Assembly: GCF_900110415.1 (NCBI RefSeq)
Contig: NZ_FODR01000005.1
Location: forward strand, 425,683 to 489,682
DNA: 64,000 nucleotides
Source of the DNA: Mucilaginibacter sp. OK283
GTDB taxonomy: Bacteria; Bacteroidota; Bacteroidia; Sphingobacteriales; Sphingobacteriaceae
Direction of reading: 5' to 3'
Shown: piece by piece, positions 17,803 to 26,067 of the stretch
How positions within the stretch are numbered: the stretch's first letter is position 1
Layout of the letters: every line of letters begins with the position of its first letter
Position numbers and translations under genes: made by a program
The notes under the pieces: generated by a model
What the model saw: only the letters and a program-made list of their open reading frames with translations
Told to the model about the DNA's origin: nothing
Database searches by the model: none

Positions 17803-17916
17803 AAGAATCAAGAGTCAAGAATCAAGACGGAAATTTCCTACACCCTGAATCAAAAAATCTCATTTCAAATTTGTAATCAAACTAAATCCGAAATCGAAAA
17901 TCCCAATTCCGAAATC
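17803..17916. repeat. Heptad-periodic degenerate repeats
   Basis: AAGAATC, AAGAGTC, AAGAATC, AAGA runs near 17803-17828, and CCGAAAT, CGAAAAT, CCCAATT, CCGAAAT from about 17888 into the end of the next gene, both with a 7-nt period. The first block recurs in reverse orientation near 56.78 kb. Confidence 0.65.
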
Positions 17917-18804
17917 CTAAAGTCCTGCATCTTCGCTTACACCGCGGCCAAAACCTTCTACCCAGTCCCTGTCGCCAAGTCCTTTTGCTACGGCGCTCAA
18001 TAAGCGGCTGTGCACGGCGTTTACAAGTGGCATGGGTGTGTAGCTCGCCTGCGATAGTTTAAAGGCAAGGCGGGCGTCTTTATAGCCTAATTTGGCTTTG
18101 AATCCTACGGGTTCATATTGCTTGTTTGCAATCAGCCTGCCGTAGTTTTGGTAAATGGGGGCGTTGAAGAGCGTTGAGCCAAAAAAGTTAGCCACCTGCG
18201 TACGGTCAAGGCCATTCTTCTCGGCAAGAGTGTAAGCTTCGGCCATCATCTCCATTGATGCCATGATCATGAAATTGCCGGCAATCTTCACCACGTTGGC
18301 GCCGCCAACTTCTTCGCCAAAATCGTGTATGGCCTGGCCCAGGCAATCGAGTACTGGTTTGGCAATATCTTTTACCTGCTGCGGCCCGGAAACGCAAATG
18401 AAAAGTTTTTTTGCCGCTGCCGCCTCGGGCCTTCCGAACACCGGTGAAGCCAGGTAATGGCTGCCCGCCTGCTCATGGGCTTTGGCCAGCTCAACTGCTG
18501 TTTCGGGCGATATGGTGCTCATGGATATGTGCACAGCATTTGGCTGTAGCGTTTTTAAAATTCCGTCGGGCCCTGTAACCGATTCTCGCAGCACCTCATC
18601 TTCCGATAACATGGTGATCACGATAGGTACACCGGCGGCCGCCTCGGCAGGTGTTTGGCATTTGGTGATGCCGGCCTGGTCAAGCTCGTCGGCTTTGCTG
18701 AGGGTGCGGTTATGGACTTGCAGATGGTAGCCTGCCTCGATAAGGTTTTTGGCCATGTGGATGCCCATGTTGCCAAGGCCGATAAATCCGATTTTGTTTT
18801 TCAT
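17917..18804 (-). CDS. NAD(P)-dependent oxidoreductase, 3-hydroxyisobutyrate dehydrogenase family
   Basis: Cytoplasmic beta-hydroxyacid dehydrogenase of 295 residues. The Rossmann motif GFIGLGNMG is at the N-terminus, followed by HNRT typical of NADP-preferring members, and the catalytic Lys lies in NVVKIAGNF. The ATG at 18804 is preferred over an upstream start because the Rossmann motif begins right after it and it lies 4 bp from the stop of the preceding gene. Substrate (succinic semialdehyde, tartronate semialdehyde or similar) cannot be told from sequence. Confidence 0.88.
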   Translation of the reverse strand: MKNKIGFIGLGNMGIHMAKNLIEAGYHLQVHNRTLSKADELDQAGITKCQTPAEAAAGVPIVITMLSEDEVLRESVTGPDGILKTLQPNAVHISMSTISPETAVELAKAHEQAGSHYLASPVFGRPEAAAAKKLFICVSGPQQVKDIAKPVLDCLGQAIHDFGEEVGGANVVKIAGNFMIMASMEMMAEAYTLAEKNGLDRTQVANFFGSTLFNAPIYQNYGRLIANKQYEPVGFKAKLGYKDARLAFKLSQASYTPMPLVNAVHSRLLSAVAKGLGDRDWVEGFGRGVSEDAGL

Positions 18805-18808
18805 AGTG

Positions 18809-19087
18809 TTAGTTAATGTAGTCCCTGTCTTCGTCACTTAGTGTATTTTTATCTTCTTTTTGGTGGATGTTGTCGTGGTAACCTTCAATATCATATTTTG
18901 CTTTTTTGGGGCGGCCAACCATAAAGCCCAGGACAAAACCTACAAGGGTCATGGTGATCATGATGGCCAGTTTGGATACCCTGAAACTCATGAACAAAAA
19001 CGCGAAGGTTACATTGTCGGTATTTTGGGCAAGAGCGGCCGTAAGCAAAATGGTGATGATAATTATTGTGATGGTTTTTATGCTCAT
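18809..19087 (-). CDS. LapA (DUF1049)-like small membrane protein
   Basis: Membrane protein of 92 residues with two hydrophobic segments (about 4-22 and 41-58), a short turn containing NTDNVTF, and a charged cytoplasmic tail. This is the pattern of LapA domain proteins, which associate with lipopolysaccharide assembly. It is first of a two-gene unit with the dehydrogenase, separated by 4 bp. Confidence 0.75.
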   Translation of the reverse strand: MSIKTITIIIITILLTAALAQNTDNVTFAFLFMSFRVSKLAIMITMTLVGFVLGFMVGRPKKAKYDIEGYHDNIHQKEDKNTLSDEDRDYIN

Positions 19088-20157
19088 GATGTTTTGATTT
19101 AATAAAGTTAACAGTTAATACAAGATGCAGTTTTTAATGTTGAAATAAAAGGGCGTTTTAGATAGTGGAGAGATTTGAGATATTAGATGTGAGATCTGAG
19201 ACACTGGGACGGCCGATAGTTTGATGTTCCAAATTTGTAATTATTCCCGATCTGATTTTTCTGTCTGTACATGTATTTTTTCGCCTCACGAATTTGAAGC
19301 GAAATTCCGTCGCGAAAAAAATCGGACTGATTTCATCTGTGAATTTTATTGGTGGGGAAGTGGCCGGGCAGTCAGTCGTCATTGCTGGACAATTTTTGTT
19401 GGCGTTTTTTATGGCGGTGTACGATCTTAACTTTAATATTTCGGCGTTTTTAAAAGCCAGATTCATTCGCTGTATTCGTTGATGAGAAGTAAATTTTTGC
19501 TGCTCAGTTTTCAGTCCTGTATACAAAACCGATACCTGCCTTCATTTAATTTGAATTCTCATTTTTTCATTCGGTACACTTTGATGTATTGCTATGTATT
19601 AATTCTAAATCTGTATTTTTTGGTTAAATAACATGCTTTAAGTATCTCATTTAATGATTTGTATACGCATATTAATTGACATATTTTTTGCTTACTAATT
19701 TTTTTAGTTTTTTATGGTTTGACTTAGCTTTCTTTTGTTTAATTTTTACTTCTGATGAATTATATAAATTACTGATTTTTAATTAATTAAAATATATTAA
19801 AAAACATGATTTTTAATTTTTATCAAAGAAATTATCAGATATAAATCTCCTTTTGGTATTTTTCCAACAGTTTTCCATTTTTGAATTTTAATACACTAAC
19901 TAAAAATTGAATTTTGGCGCTAATCGACGCACGTTGATTTAAACAGGCTGGAATGTGCCGGAAAATTACAATCGCTCACAGGGCTTAAAAATGGCATTTT
20001 ATAGCACATGAATTTATCCCCTACTCAGGCACTGTTGGCGCAAAGAATACCTGGATGAACGACAACTTTTTTTGGCAAAGGGACTACCGGCAGCCAATAA
20101 AAATAACAGGGAGGATTGATTCAAAAGAACAGCGTAACGCTAAAGATAATGGAAAGA
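19088..20157. other. Roughly 1-kb AT-rich non-coding stretch
   Basis: No convincing gene on either strand. It contains a five-unit heptad-periodic repeat at 19170-19204 (GAGATTT, GAGATAT, TAGATGT, GAGATCT, GAGACAC), then very AT-rich DNA from about 19.5 to 19.9 kb. Short open frames around 19.16-19.53 kb have no recognisable motifs. It may be a decayed region. Confidence 0.6.
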
Positions 20158-21060
20158 TTAGCCGCGATTTTTGCGCCTTGCAATTTGCGACTGTGCAACC
20201 GGGTACAAGAAGATGGTGGACAGGATAAGTACCGAACCCGCCCAAAAACCGATGGACATTTTATTCATATCGCCGAAGAAAATAAAAGCCATGATGATGC
20301 CATATACCGGCTCCAGGTTGGTGATGAGCGCTACCCGGAAGGCCGAAAGTTCGCGCATGACGGATACCCCGGCAACATAAGCAAGCGAGGTGCACACCGT
20401 GCCAAGCAGTACCAGGTAGCCAATATCTGCCGGTTTTAAAAGTAGTTTTTGGTTATATCCGTTGGTTGCAAAAAGGTACATTGAGATCCAAAAAAATGCT
20501 CCTGTGAGCTCATAAAAGGCAATGATAGGAGCCTCACTTTTCTTAACAAACCGCGAGTTTATAATGGCAAAAAGCGCCGCGCAAACTGCGCTTGCCAGCC
20601 CGGCTATGATTCCCTTAGTGTATTGAGTTTCGAATTTGAAAATTAAAATGATGCCGGTAATGATTAATAAACCCGCCATGATTTCCAGTTTAGAGATCCT
20701 GCTTTTGTTAATCAGGGGTTCAAAAATGGCAGTAAATAAAGTGATGCTGGAGAGGCAAACCAGTGTTACCGGCACCGTAGAAAGCTTGATGGAAGCGAAG
20801 AAAAGTATCCAATGGCCGCCCACCAAAGCGCCCGTAAAAACCATTTTCAGCATGGTTTTTCGCTCAACTTTAAAATCGGTTTTGCTGAATTTAAAATATA
20901 AAAACAACGAAACAAAGGCAATTAGCACCCGGTACCACACCAATTGTACTGCCGAAATGGTGATTAATTGACCCAAAATACCGGTAAAACCCCAGATAAA
21001 AACTGTAAAATGGAGTATAATCAGGTTCTTATTGAGCGCTTTTGGGCTATTTTTATCCAA
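20158..21060 (-). CDS. EamA family (DMT) transporter
   Basis: Inner-membrane permease of 300 residues with ten predicted helices in two EamA repeats. The first opens with FIWGFTGILGQL; the second starts near KGIIAGLASAVCAALFAIINS and includes the ELTGAFFW and NLEPVYGIIMAFIFFGD motifs. The family exports amino acids or other small metabolites; substrate unknown. It lies just upstream on the map of the LptF/LptG-like gene, same strand, 52 bp apart. Confidence 0.9.
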   Translation of the reverse strand: MDKNSPKALNKNLIILHFTVFIWGFTGILGQLITISAVQLVWYRVLIAFVSLFLYFKFSKTDFKVERKTMLKMVFTGALVGGHWILFFASIKLSTVPVTLVCLSSITLFTAIFEPLINKSRISKLEIMAGLLIITGIILIFKFETQYTKGIIAGLASAVCAALFAIINSRFVKKSEAPIIAFYELTGAFFWISMYLFATNGYNQKLLLKPADIGYLVLLGTVCTSLAYVAGVSVMRELSAFRVALITNLEPVYGIIMAFIFFGDMNKMSIGFWAGSVLILSTIFLYPVAQSQIARRKNRG

Positions 21061-21112
21061 TTTTTCGACAATTTATTTCAACTTTCCAGCAATTTTAAAA
21101 CACTTTTTAACA

Positions 21113-22216
21113 CTATTTAGGTGCTTTTAACAACACGTAATAACCTAATATGCCAAATAATGTATTAGGAATTAGCACCGTAAAAATTGGCGGGACACCG
21201 CCTTTTATCGAAAATACGATCGAGAATTTCTCGATAATGATGTAGGTAAAACACAACAAAATCCCAATCCCAAGTGGCAATCCTACGCCGCCACGCACCT
21301 TGCGGGACGATAGCGCGACCCCTAAAATCGTTAAAACATATGCCGATAAAGGGTACACAAAGCGGTGATATTTTTCGTAATAAAGGTTGTTTAAAACCTC
21401 CGGCCGGCGTAGCTTTTCCTTATCGATATTCTTGTTCAGCTCGCTTAAAGACATCGCCGCGTATACGTTATCGTACACAATAAAGTCGGTTGGGTGCATG
21501 TCCAGTACCGTGTCTTTTTGGCCCGGATTGTGGATGAATTGTTCCTTTAAACCCTTTATATATCTAACATCGTAGTTCTTTAAAGCCCAGATCCTTTTTA
21601 CAGAATCGTAGGTTACCTGCTGGGCAATGAGCTTTTCGCGCAGGGTATCGCCGTTAAATTTCTCCATAATAAAGGTGTAGCCGGTGTGCACTGTTGGGTC
21701 ATAATTGGCCAGGTAAACAAAGGTATGTTTATCAATTTGCATGTGCACCTCGCTCTTGGTAGGGTCGTTATCGGTGATTCCGTTGGCGTTCTCAAAATCG
21801 TTTTTAAGGTGGTTTGTATACGGGATAAGGTACACATTGGCAAAAAACGATACCACAAATATGAGCGATGCAGCAATAAAATAGGGCCTTAAAAAGCGGT
21901 TAAAACTGGCCTTGCCGCTCAGGATGGGAACGATTTCTGTTTGGTTTGCCATCTTGGCCGTGAAGAAAATTACCGCCAAAAAGTTAATCAGCGGCGATAG
22001 CAAATTGAGGTAAAAAGGCACAAAACCGGCGTAGTATTTAAATACAATATCGTGCAGTGTAGCGTGCCTGCTGGTGAAGTTATCCAGCTTCTCGGAGATG
22101 TCAAACACCACCGAAATAGCCGCGAAAATAGCCATCGTAAACACAAATGTGCCCAGGTATTTTTTAATAATAAACCTGTCGATAACCATCAGGTACCGGT
22201 GTATAAAAGTCCTCAT
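21113..22216 (-). CDS. LptF/LptG family permease (YjgP/YjgQ)
   Basis: Membrane subunit of the lipopolysaccharide export ABC transporter, 367 residues. Three N-terminal helices (about 17-38, 60-82 and 105-125) precede a periplasmic beta-jellyroll domain, followed by three C-terminal helices from about residue 282. A second possible start at 22189 (MVIDRFIIKKYL) matches relatives that begin close to the first helix. It follows tgt by 83 bp on the same strand, an arrangement I recall from other Bacteroidota. Confidence 0.9.
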   Translation of the reverse strand: MRTFIHRYLMVIDRFIIKKYLGTFVFTMAIFAAISVVFDISEKLDNFTSRHATLHDIVFKYYAGFVPFYLNLLSPLINFLAVIFFTAKMANQTEIVPILSGKASFNRFLRPYFIAASLIFVVSFFANVYLIPYTNHLKNDFENANGITDNDPTKSEVHMQIDKHTFVYLANYDPTVHTGYTFIMEKFNGDTLREKLIAQQVTYDSVKRIWALKNYDVRYIKGLKEQFIHNPGQKDTVLDMHPTDFIVYDNVYAAMSLSELNKNIDKEKLRRPEVLNNLYYEKYHRFVYPLSAYVLTILGVALSSRKVRGGVGLPLGIGILLCFTYIIIEKFSIVFSIKGGVPPIFTVLIPNTLFGILGYYVLLKAPK

Positions 22217-22299
22217 CGGCAGATTAAATGTTTTTTAAAGCCATGGTTTATATTATGTAAGCAACGCTTTTTACGGCGCATTATTTGATCGTCCTGCAA

Positions 22300-23430
22300 T
22301 TATAATCGCTGCCCTAAACGGCCCACCATCACGTTTTTCCAGGCATAAAACTCGCCGCTGATGATCTTTTTACGCGCTTCTTTTACCAGCCACAGATAAA
22401 AGTGGAGATTGTGCAGGGTGGCAATTTGCGCCCCAAGCATCTCGCCCGAGTGGATCAAATGGCGTAAATAAGCCTTGCTGTATTCCTTATCTGCAAATAA
22501 ATCGCTGTCGTCTTCTATCGCGCTAAAGTCGTTTTTCCACTTCTCGTTCTTGATATTAATGATGCCGTTTTTGGTAAAAAGCATGCCGTTACGGGCATTG
22601 CGGGTAGGCATAACGCAATCAAACATATCAATTCCCAGGGCAATATTTTCCAATAAATTGATGGGGGTGCCTACGCCCATCAGGTAACGAGGCTTGTGTT
22701 CGGGCAAAATATTGCATACAATTTCGGTCATGGCGTACATTTCTTCGGCTGGTTCGCCTACCGAAAGGCCGCCTATGGCATTCCCTTCGCGCTCAAATGA
22801 GGCAATAACTTCGGCCGATTTTACCCTTAAATCTTTATAAACCGAGCCCTGTACAATGGGGAAAAGTGTTTGGCTGTAGCCGTATTTTGGCTCGGTGCTA
22901 TCAAACCTGTCGCAGCAGCGTTTAAGCCAGCGATGCGTCATTTCTATCGACCGCCGCGCATAACCATACTCGCAGGGGTAGGGGGTACACTCGTCAAAAG
23001 CCATGATGATATCGGCGCCAATAACACGCTGAATATCCATCACATTCTCGGGTGTAAACAGGTGTTTTGACCCATCAATATGCGAACGGAAGGTTACGCC
23101 TTCCTCCTTTATCTTACGTACTTCGGTAAGCGAATAAACCTGGTAACCGCCGCTATCGGTTAAAATAGGGCCGTCCCAGCCATTAAATTTATGCAGGCCG
23201 CCGGCGCTTTCCAGCGTATTAAGGCCGGGGCGCAAGTATAAATGATAGGTGTTTCCTAATATAATCTGTGCTTCTATATCCGTTTTAAGCTCGCGCTGGT
23301 GCACCGCTTTTACCGTGCCGGCTGTGCCAACGGGCATAAATATGGGGGTTTCAATAGTGCCATGATCGGTGGTGATTTCACCGGCACGGGCCTTTGATAG
23401 AGGATCTTGTGCTGCTAATTTAAATTTCAT
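22300..23430 (-). CDS. tgt: tRNA-guanine transglycosylase
   Basis: Exchanges guanine-34 for a queuine precursor in tRNAs with GUN anticodons. 376 residues. The catalytic Asp is D92 in TDSGGYQ, with GGLSVGEP and the nucleophile region DMFDCVMPTRNARNG. The C-terminal zinc site of most bacterial Tgt proteins (CxCxxC, then His) is not present: the equivalent stretch reads DDSDLFADKEYSKAYLRH with no cysteines. From memory, Bacteroides Tgt shares this loss, so it is probably lineage-typical. It is first of a two-gene unit with the LptF/LptG-like permease. Confidence 0.95.
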   Translation of the reverse strand: MKFKLAAQDPLSKARAGEITTDHGTIETPIFMPVGTAGTVKAVHQRELKTDIEAQIILGNTYHLYLRPGLNTLESAGGLHKFNGWDGPILTDSGGYQVYSLTEVRKIKEEGVTFRSHIDGSKHLFTPENVMDIQRVIGADIIMAFDECTPYPCEYGYARRSIEMTHRWLKRCCDRFDSTEPKYGYSQTLFPIVQGSVYKDLRVKSAEVIASFEREGNAIGGLSVGEPAEEMYAMTEIVCNILPEHKPRYLMGVGTPINLLENIALGIDMFDCVMPTRNARNGMLFTKNGIINIKNEKWKNDFSAIEDDSDLFADKEYSKAYLRHLIHSGEMLGAQIATLHNLHFYLWLVKEARKKIISGEFYAWKNVMVGRLGQRL

Positions 23431-23513
23431 TTCGAGGGGGTAAAATTAGCAAAAAAAAACTACCAGCCCCCTCTAAATCTCCCCCGGTTGGGGAGACTTT
23501 AACTACACTTTTT

Positions 23514-23547
23514 TTAATTCTTTCTGCTAACCGGCAGAAAGAATTAA
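23514..23547. other. Perfect 14-bp hairpin after the toxin-like locus
   Basis: TTAATTCTTTCTGC pairs with its exact complement across a 6-nt loop. It lies about 70 bp past the last gene of the minus-strand five-gene locus. On that strand it is followed by A residues rather than Ts, so it is not a classic intrinsic terminator, but it could define the mRNA end. Confidence 0.6.
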
Positions 23548-23617
23548 GGTGGGCTTAATCATCGGGAAGTTCTTAACTTAATGACATTGGGAAGAAGCCC
23601 TGCGCCTTTATGTCAAC

Positions 23618-24322
23618 TCATCTTCCCATTAACTCATTAAGGTAAGCTATATTAATAGTTTTGTTCACTTTTTCAGAGATATCGGCAAACGATACCGGCC
23701 TTTTTACATCCTGATCGTCAATAAAAAAGGTATGATCAGCCTCCTGGTGTATCTTATCAACAAGGGTGTCGATAAACCAAATGCAACTGGCGTTGATGGC
23801 AGGTGCGTTTTTTTGTTCTTCGGAAAAAAAGGTTAATAACCCTATTGTCCGCCCGAATATCTGCACAGTTTCTGTGGTGGTTGCCAGGTATAAGTTGTTG
23901 GCATTTTTCAAATAAAAAAAGCAGGGGCTTTGGTCTACAAAGGTCAAGGTAAATTGGTTTGCGCTGTTTACATCCTCGATGTTAACAGGAAGATCAAAAG
24001 TATTGGCTTTAACAGTTTGGTAAAGATTAGGATATTCACTACAAGTCATTACATGGGTTTTGCTTGTTCTCGGGCTACGGCAGGTTAGCATATATTTGTT
24101 GTCAGTCAGGCTAATAAATGACCATCGTATAAATTCATCAATTATACTATTATTACTAACAATATGCGTACTCCTGTCTATCTCGCTATCTAAGGGTACG
24201 TAAACGTTCCTGGGATTCAAAATAAAAACAACATCCAGAAAGATACCACTTAAACTGCCTCGGCCTTGTACAAGCGAAAATAGTTTGCCCTGCATGGGGT
24301 TGGCATAGTTAATTGGGGGCAT
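23618..24322 (-). CDS. Unknown protein E, paralogue of the neighbouring gene (five-gene toxin-like locus)
   Basis: Protein of 234 residues, not recognised. It is a close tandem duplicate of protein D: both begin MPPINYA-PMQGKLFSL and end YLN-LMGR. No signal peptide and no membrane helix. Hydrophobic-polar alternation suggests an all-beta fold (SFISLTDNKYMLTCRSPRT; FFYLKNANNLYLATTTETVQ), perhaps a beta-trefoil or similar binding module (inference). It is last in the locus; its leader resembles those of D and A. Not obviously an immunity protein, since duplicated beta proteins with conserved ends fit a binding role equally well. Confidence 0.75.
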   Translation of the reverse strand: MPPINYANPMQGKLFSLVQGRGSLSGIFLDVVFILNPRNVYVPLDSEIDRSTHIVSNNSIIDEFIRWSFISLTDNKYMLTCRSPRTSKTHVMTCSEYPNLYQTVKANTFDLPVNIEDVNSANQFTLTFVDQSPCFFYLKNANNLYLATTTETVQIFGRTIGLLTFFSEEQKNAPAINASCIWFIDTLVDKIHQEADHTFFIDDQDVKRPVSFADISEKVNKTINIAYLNELMGR

Positions 24323-24383
24323 GATATAGTAGATTAATTGATTATAGAATAAGATTTACGATGCTGGCCAATTTGGGGTTAAC

Positions 24384-25103
24384 TCATCTTCCCATCAGGG
24401 TGTTAAGGTAAGCCATGTCAATAGTTTTGTTCACTTTTTCAGAGATGTCGGCAAACGATACAGGCCGTTTAATATCCTGATCGTCGATAAAAACGATATC
24501 ACCGGCCACCTGGCGAATCCTGTCAACAACGGTATCGATGAACCAAACGCAATTGGCGTTGATAGCCGGGTTGTTTTTTTGATCTTCGGTAAAAAAGGTT
24601 AATATCCCAATGTTTAGCCCCAATATCTGTACAGATTCTGTGGTTGTAGCCAGGTACAAATTATCGGCATTTTTTAAATAAAAAAAACAGGGGCTTTGTT
24701 CTACATAGGTCAATGTGAATTGGTTGCTCCGGTCTATATTTTCTGTATTAACAGGAAGATCAAAATGATTTACTTTAACCGTTTGGCAAATATTGGGGTA
24801 CTCGCTGCAAGTCATTACGTGAGTTTTGCCTGTCCGCGGGCTACGGCAGGTAAGCATGTATTTGTTGTCAGTCAGGCTGATGAATGACCATTGGATACAG
24901 CTATCAATTAAATTATTACTCATAATATCTGTAATCCTGTCTATCCCCAGATCTACACGTTCTGCCGGCGGGATGGGCATGTAACCGGGCCTGGGCACCC
25001 AAATGATAACTTCGTCCTGAAAAAGACCACTTAAACTGCCTTTGCCTTGTGCCAGTGAAAATAATTTCCCCTGCATAGGACTGGCATAGTTAATTGGGGG
25101 CAT
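24384..25103 (-). CDS. Unknown protein D, paralogue of E (five-gene toxin-like locus)
   Basis: Protein of 239 residues, not recognised. Most of its length aligns by eye with protein E; the main difference is a variable stretch at about residues 35-65, which is proline-rich here. Repeated patterns such as WSFISLTDNKYMLTC and FFYLKNADNLYLA suggest beta-strand repeats. It lies 61 bp before E and 274 bp after protein C, with a palindromic repeat in that gap. The duplication implies selection for two specificities or for dosage (inference). Confidence 0.75.
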   Translation of the reverse strand: MPPINYASPMQGKLFSLAQGKGSLSGLFQDEVIIWVPRPGYMPIPPAERVDLGIDRITDIMSNNLIDSCIQWSFISLTDNKYMLTCRSPRTGKTHVMTCSEYPNICQTVKVNHFDLPVNTENIDRSNQFTLTYVEQSPCFFYLKNADNLYLATTTESVQILGLNIGILTFFTEDQKNNPAINANCVWFIDTVVDRIRQVAGDIVFIDDQDIKRPVSFADISEKVNKTIDMAYLNTLMGR

Positions 25104-25207
25104 AATTTTGTAGATTAAATTGGTTTATAGAAGTAAATGTGCTTGTAAAGGCTTTAAAAATGTTAAGTTTTATTTCGCGCAAAGACGCTAATCAATAGTA
25201 AACTATC

Positions 25208-25286
25208 CGTCATTGCGAGGTACGAAGCAATCCCCGACATGCAAAGTCCCACATAGTTCGGGATTGCTTCGTACCTCGCAACGACG
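25208..25286. repeat. Dispersed palindrome family (GAGGTACGAAGCAATC), copy 3
   Basis: Arms GTCATTGCGAGGTACGAAGC and GCTTCGTACCTCGCAACGAC. It lies between proteins C and D of the toxin-like locus, so the locus may be transcribed in two parts. Confidence 0.9.
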
Positions 25287-25377
25287 GTCTGTTTTTTGTA
25301 TTTTTAGGAGTTTCTTAGCGATCTTTTCAACTCTGCGCGAAAAACCTATAACCGCGATTTCCCAATGCGATAACCGT

Positions 25378-26067
25378 TTATTGCGACTTCAAAAATGCAT
25401 CGCATTCTGTTTGAAGCTGATCCCATGCTGCTATGGCTACAGAAATGTTCAGCCCGGCGATGAGGGGGATTGTAAAATCAACCGGGCTTGTTGTTGCAAG
25501 GGCTTCCAGGTCATCGGCAAGTGCCGACCATGCCCCCCGAATGCTTCCGGTGGCATGGTCAAGCACCGCTAAGCTTGCGGTTATTTCTTTCATAAAACCA
25601 AATTCTGTACCGGCAATATCAATATCGAGGCTTTGGTTGGCTTTATTGAAGGCTACTATCTGATTTACAATATTGATGAAAGAAGCAGATAAAGCCTGGG
25701 TTGAGCCATATAAAGCCGCTATCGCTACCGTTGCCTGTTGCTGCACTGCGGGTGTCATATCCTGCTTATCTTTAATCAATTGCTGCACCGTATTATCCAG
25801 TGCCGAAAAATCAGCCCTGGCTTTTGAGGCGTATCCCATCAACAGGTTACATTGAGCTTTCATTTGCGGGGCAATGTCAGTGTCCCACAGGTAGGCTGCA
25901 GCAAGTGCATCTGGAAAATGAGGAAGGTGCTGCTTAATCACGTCCTCAATAGCCTCTCCCTGTTTGCAGGTTTTTACACGGGCTTTAATGGCATCCATAT
26001 CCGTTTTGGGTATGGTAAACAGCGCCCCCATATCAAAAGTTATCAGTGATCTGCCTGTAATTCCCAT
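25378..26067 (-). CDS. Helical protein C, candidate alpha-pore-forming toxin subunit
   Basis: Protein of 229 residues, mostly long amphipathic helices. No signal peptide. The C-terminal section (about 178-226) has GAWSALADDLEAL, then PLIAGLNISVAIAAWDQL, which lines up with residues 298-340 of protein A, so the two are distant paralogues. The ATG overlaps the end of the 796-residue gene by 25 bp, implying translational coupling. It resembles a short subunit of ClyA/XaxAB/Hbl-type toxins; it could also be a chaperone or cap for them. Assignment rests on architecture, not on a database match. Confidence 0.75.
   Translation of the reverse strand: MGITGRSLITFDMGALFTIPKTDMDAIKARVKTCKQGEAIEDVIKQHLPHFPDALAAAYLWDTDIAPQMKAQCNLLMGYASKARADFSALDNTVQQLIKDKQDMTPAVQQQATVAIAALYGSTQALSASFINIVNQIVAFNKANQSLDIDIAGTEFGFMKEITASLAVLDHATGSIRGAWSALADDLEALATTSPVDFTIPLIAGLNISVAIAAWDQLQTECDAFLKSQ

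Noticed and set aside
19158..19526. 122-codon minus-strand frame in the 1-kb gap
   Set aside because: No recognisable domain; it overlaps the heptad repeat and has unnatural composition. Left as non-coding.
24323..24383. D and E as toxin-immunity pair
   Set aside because: Both are paralogues of each other with no membrane helix, and nothing shows one neutralises the other; kept as unknown.
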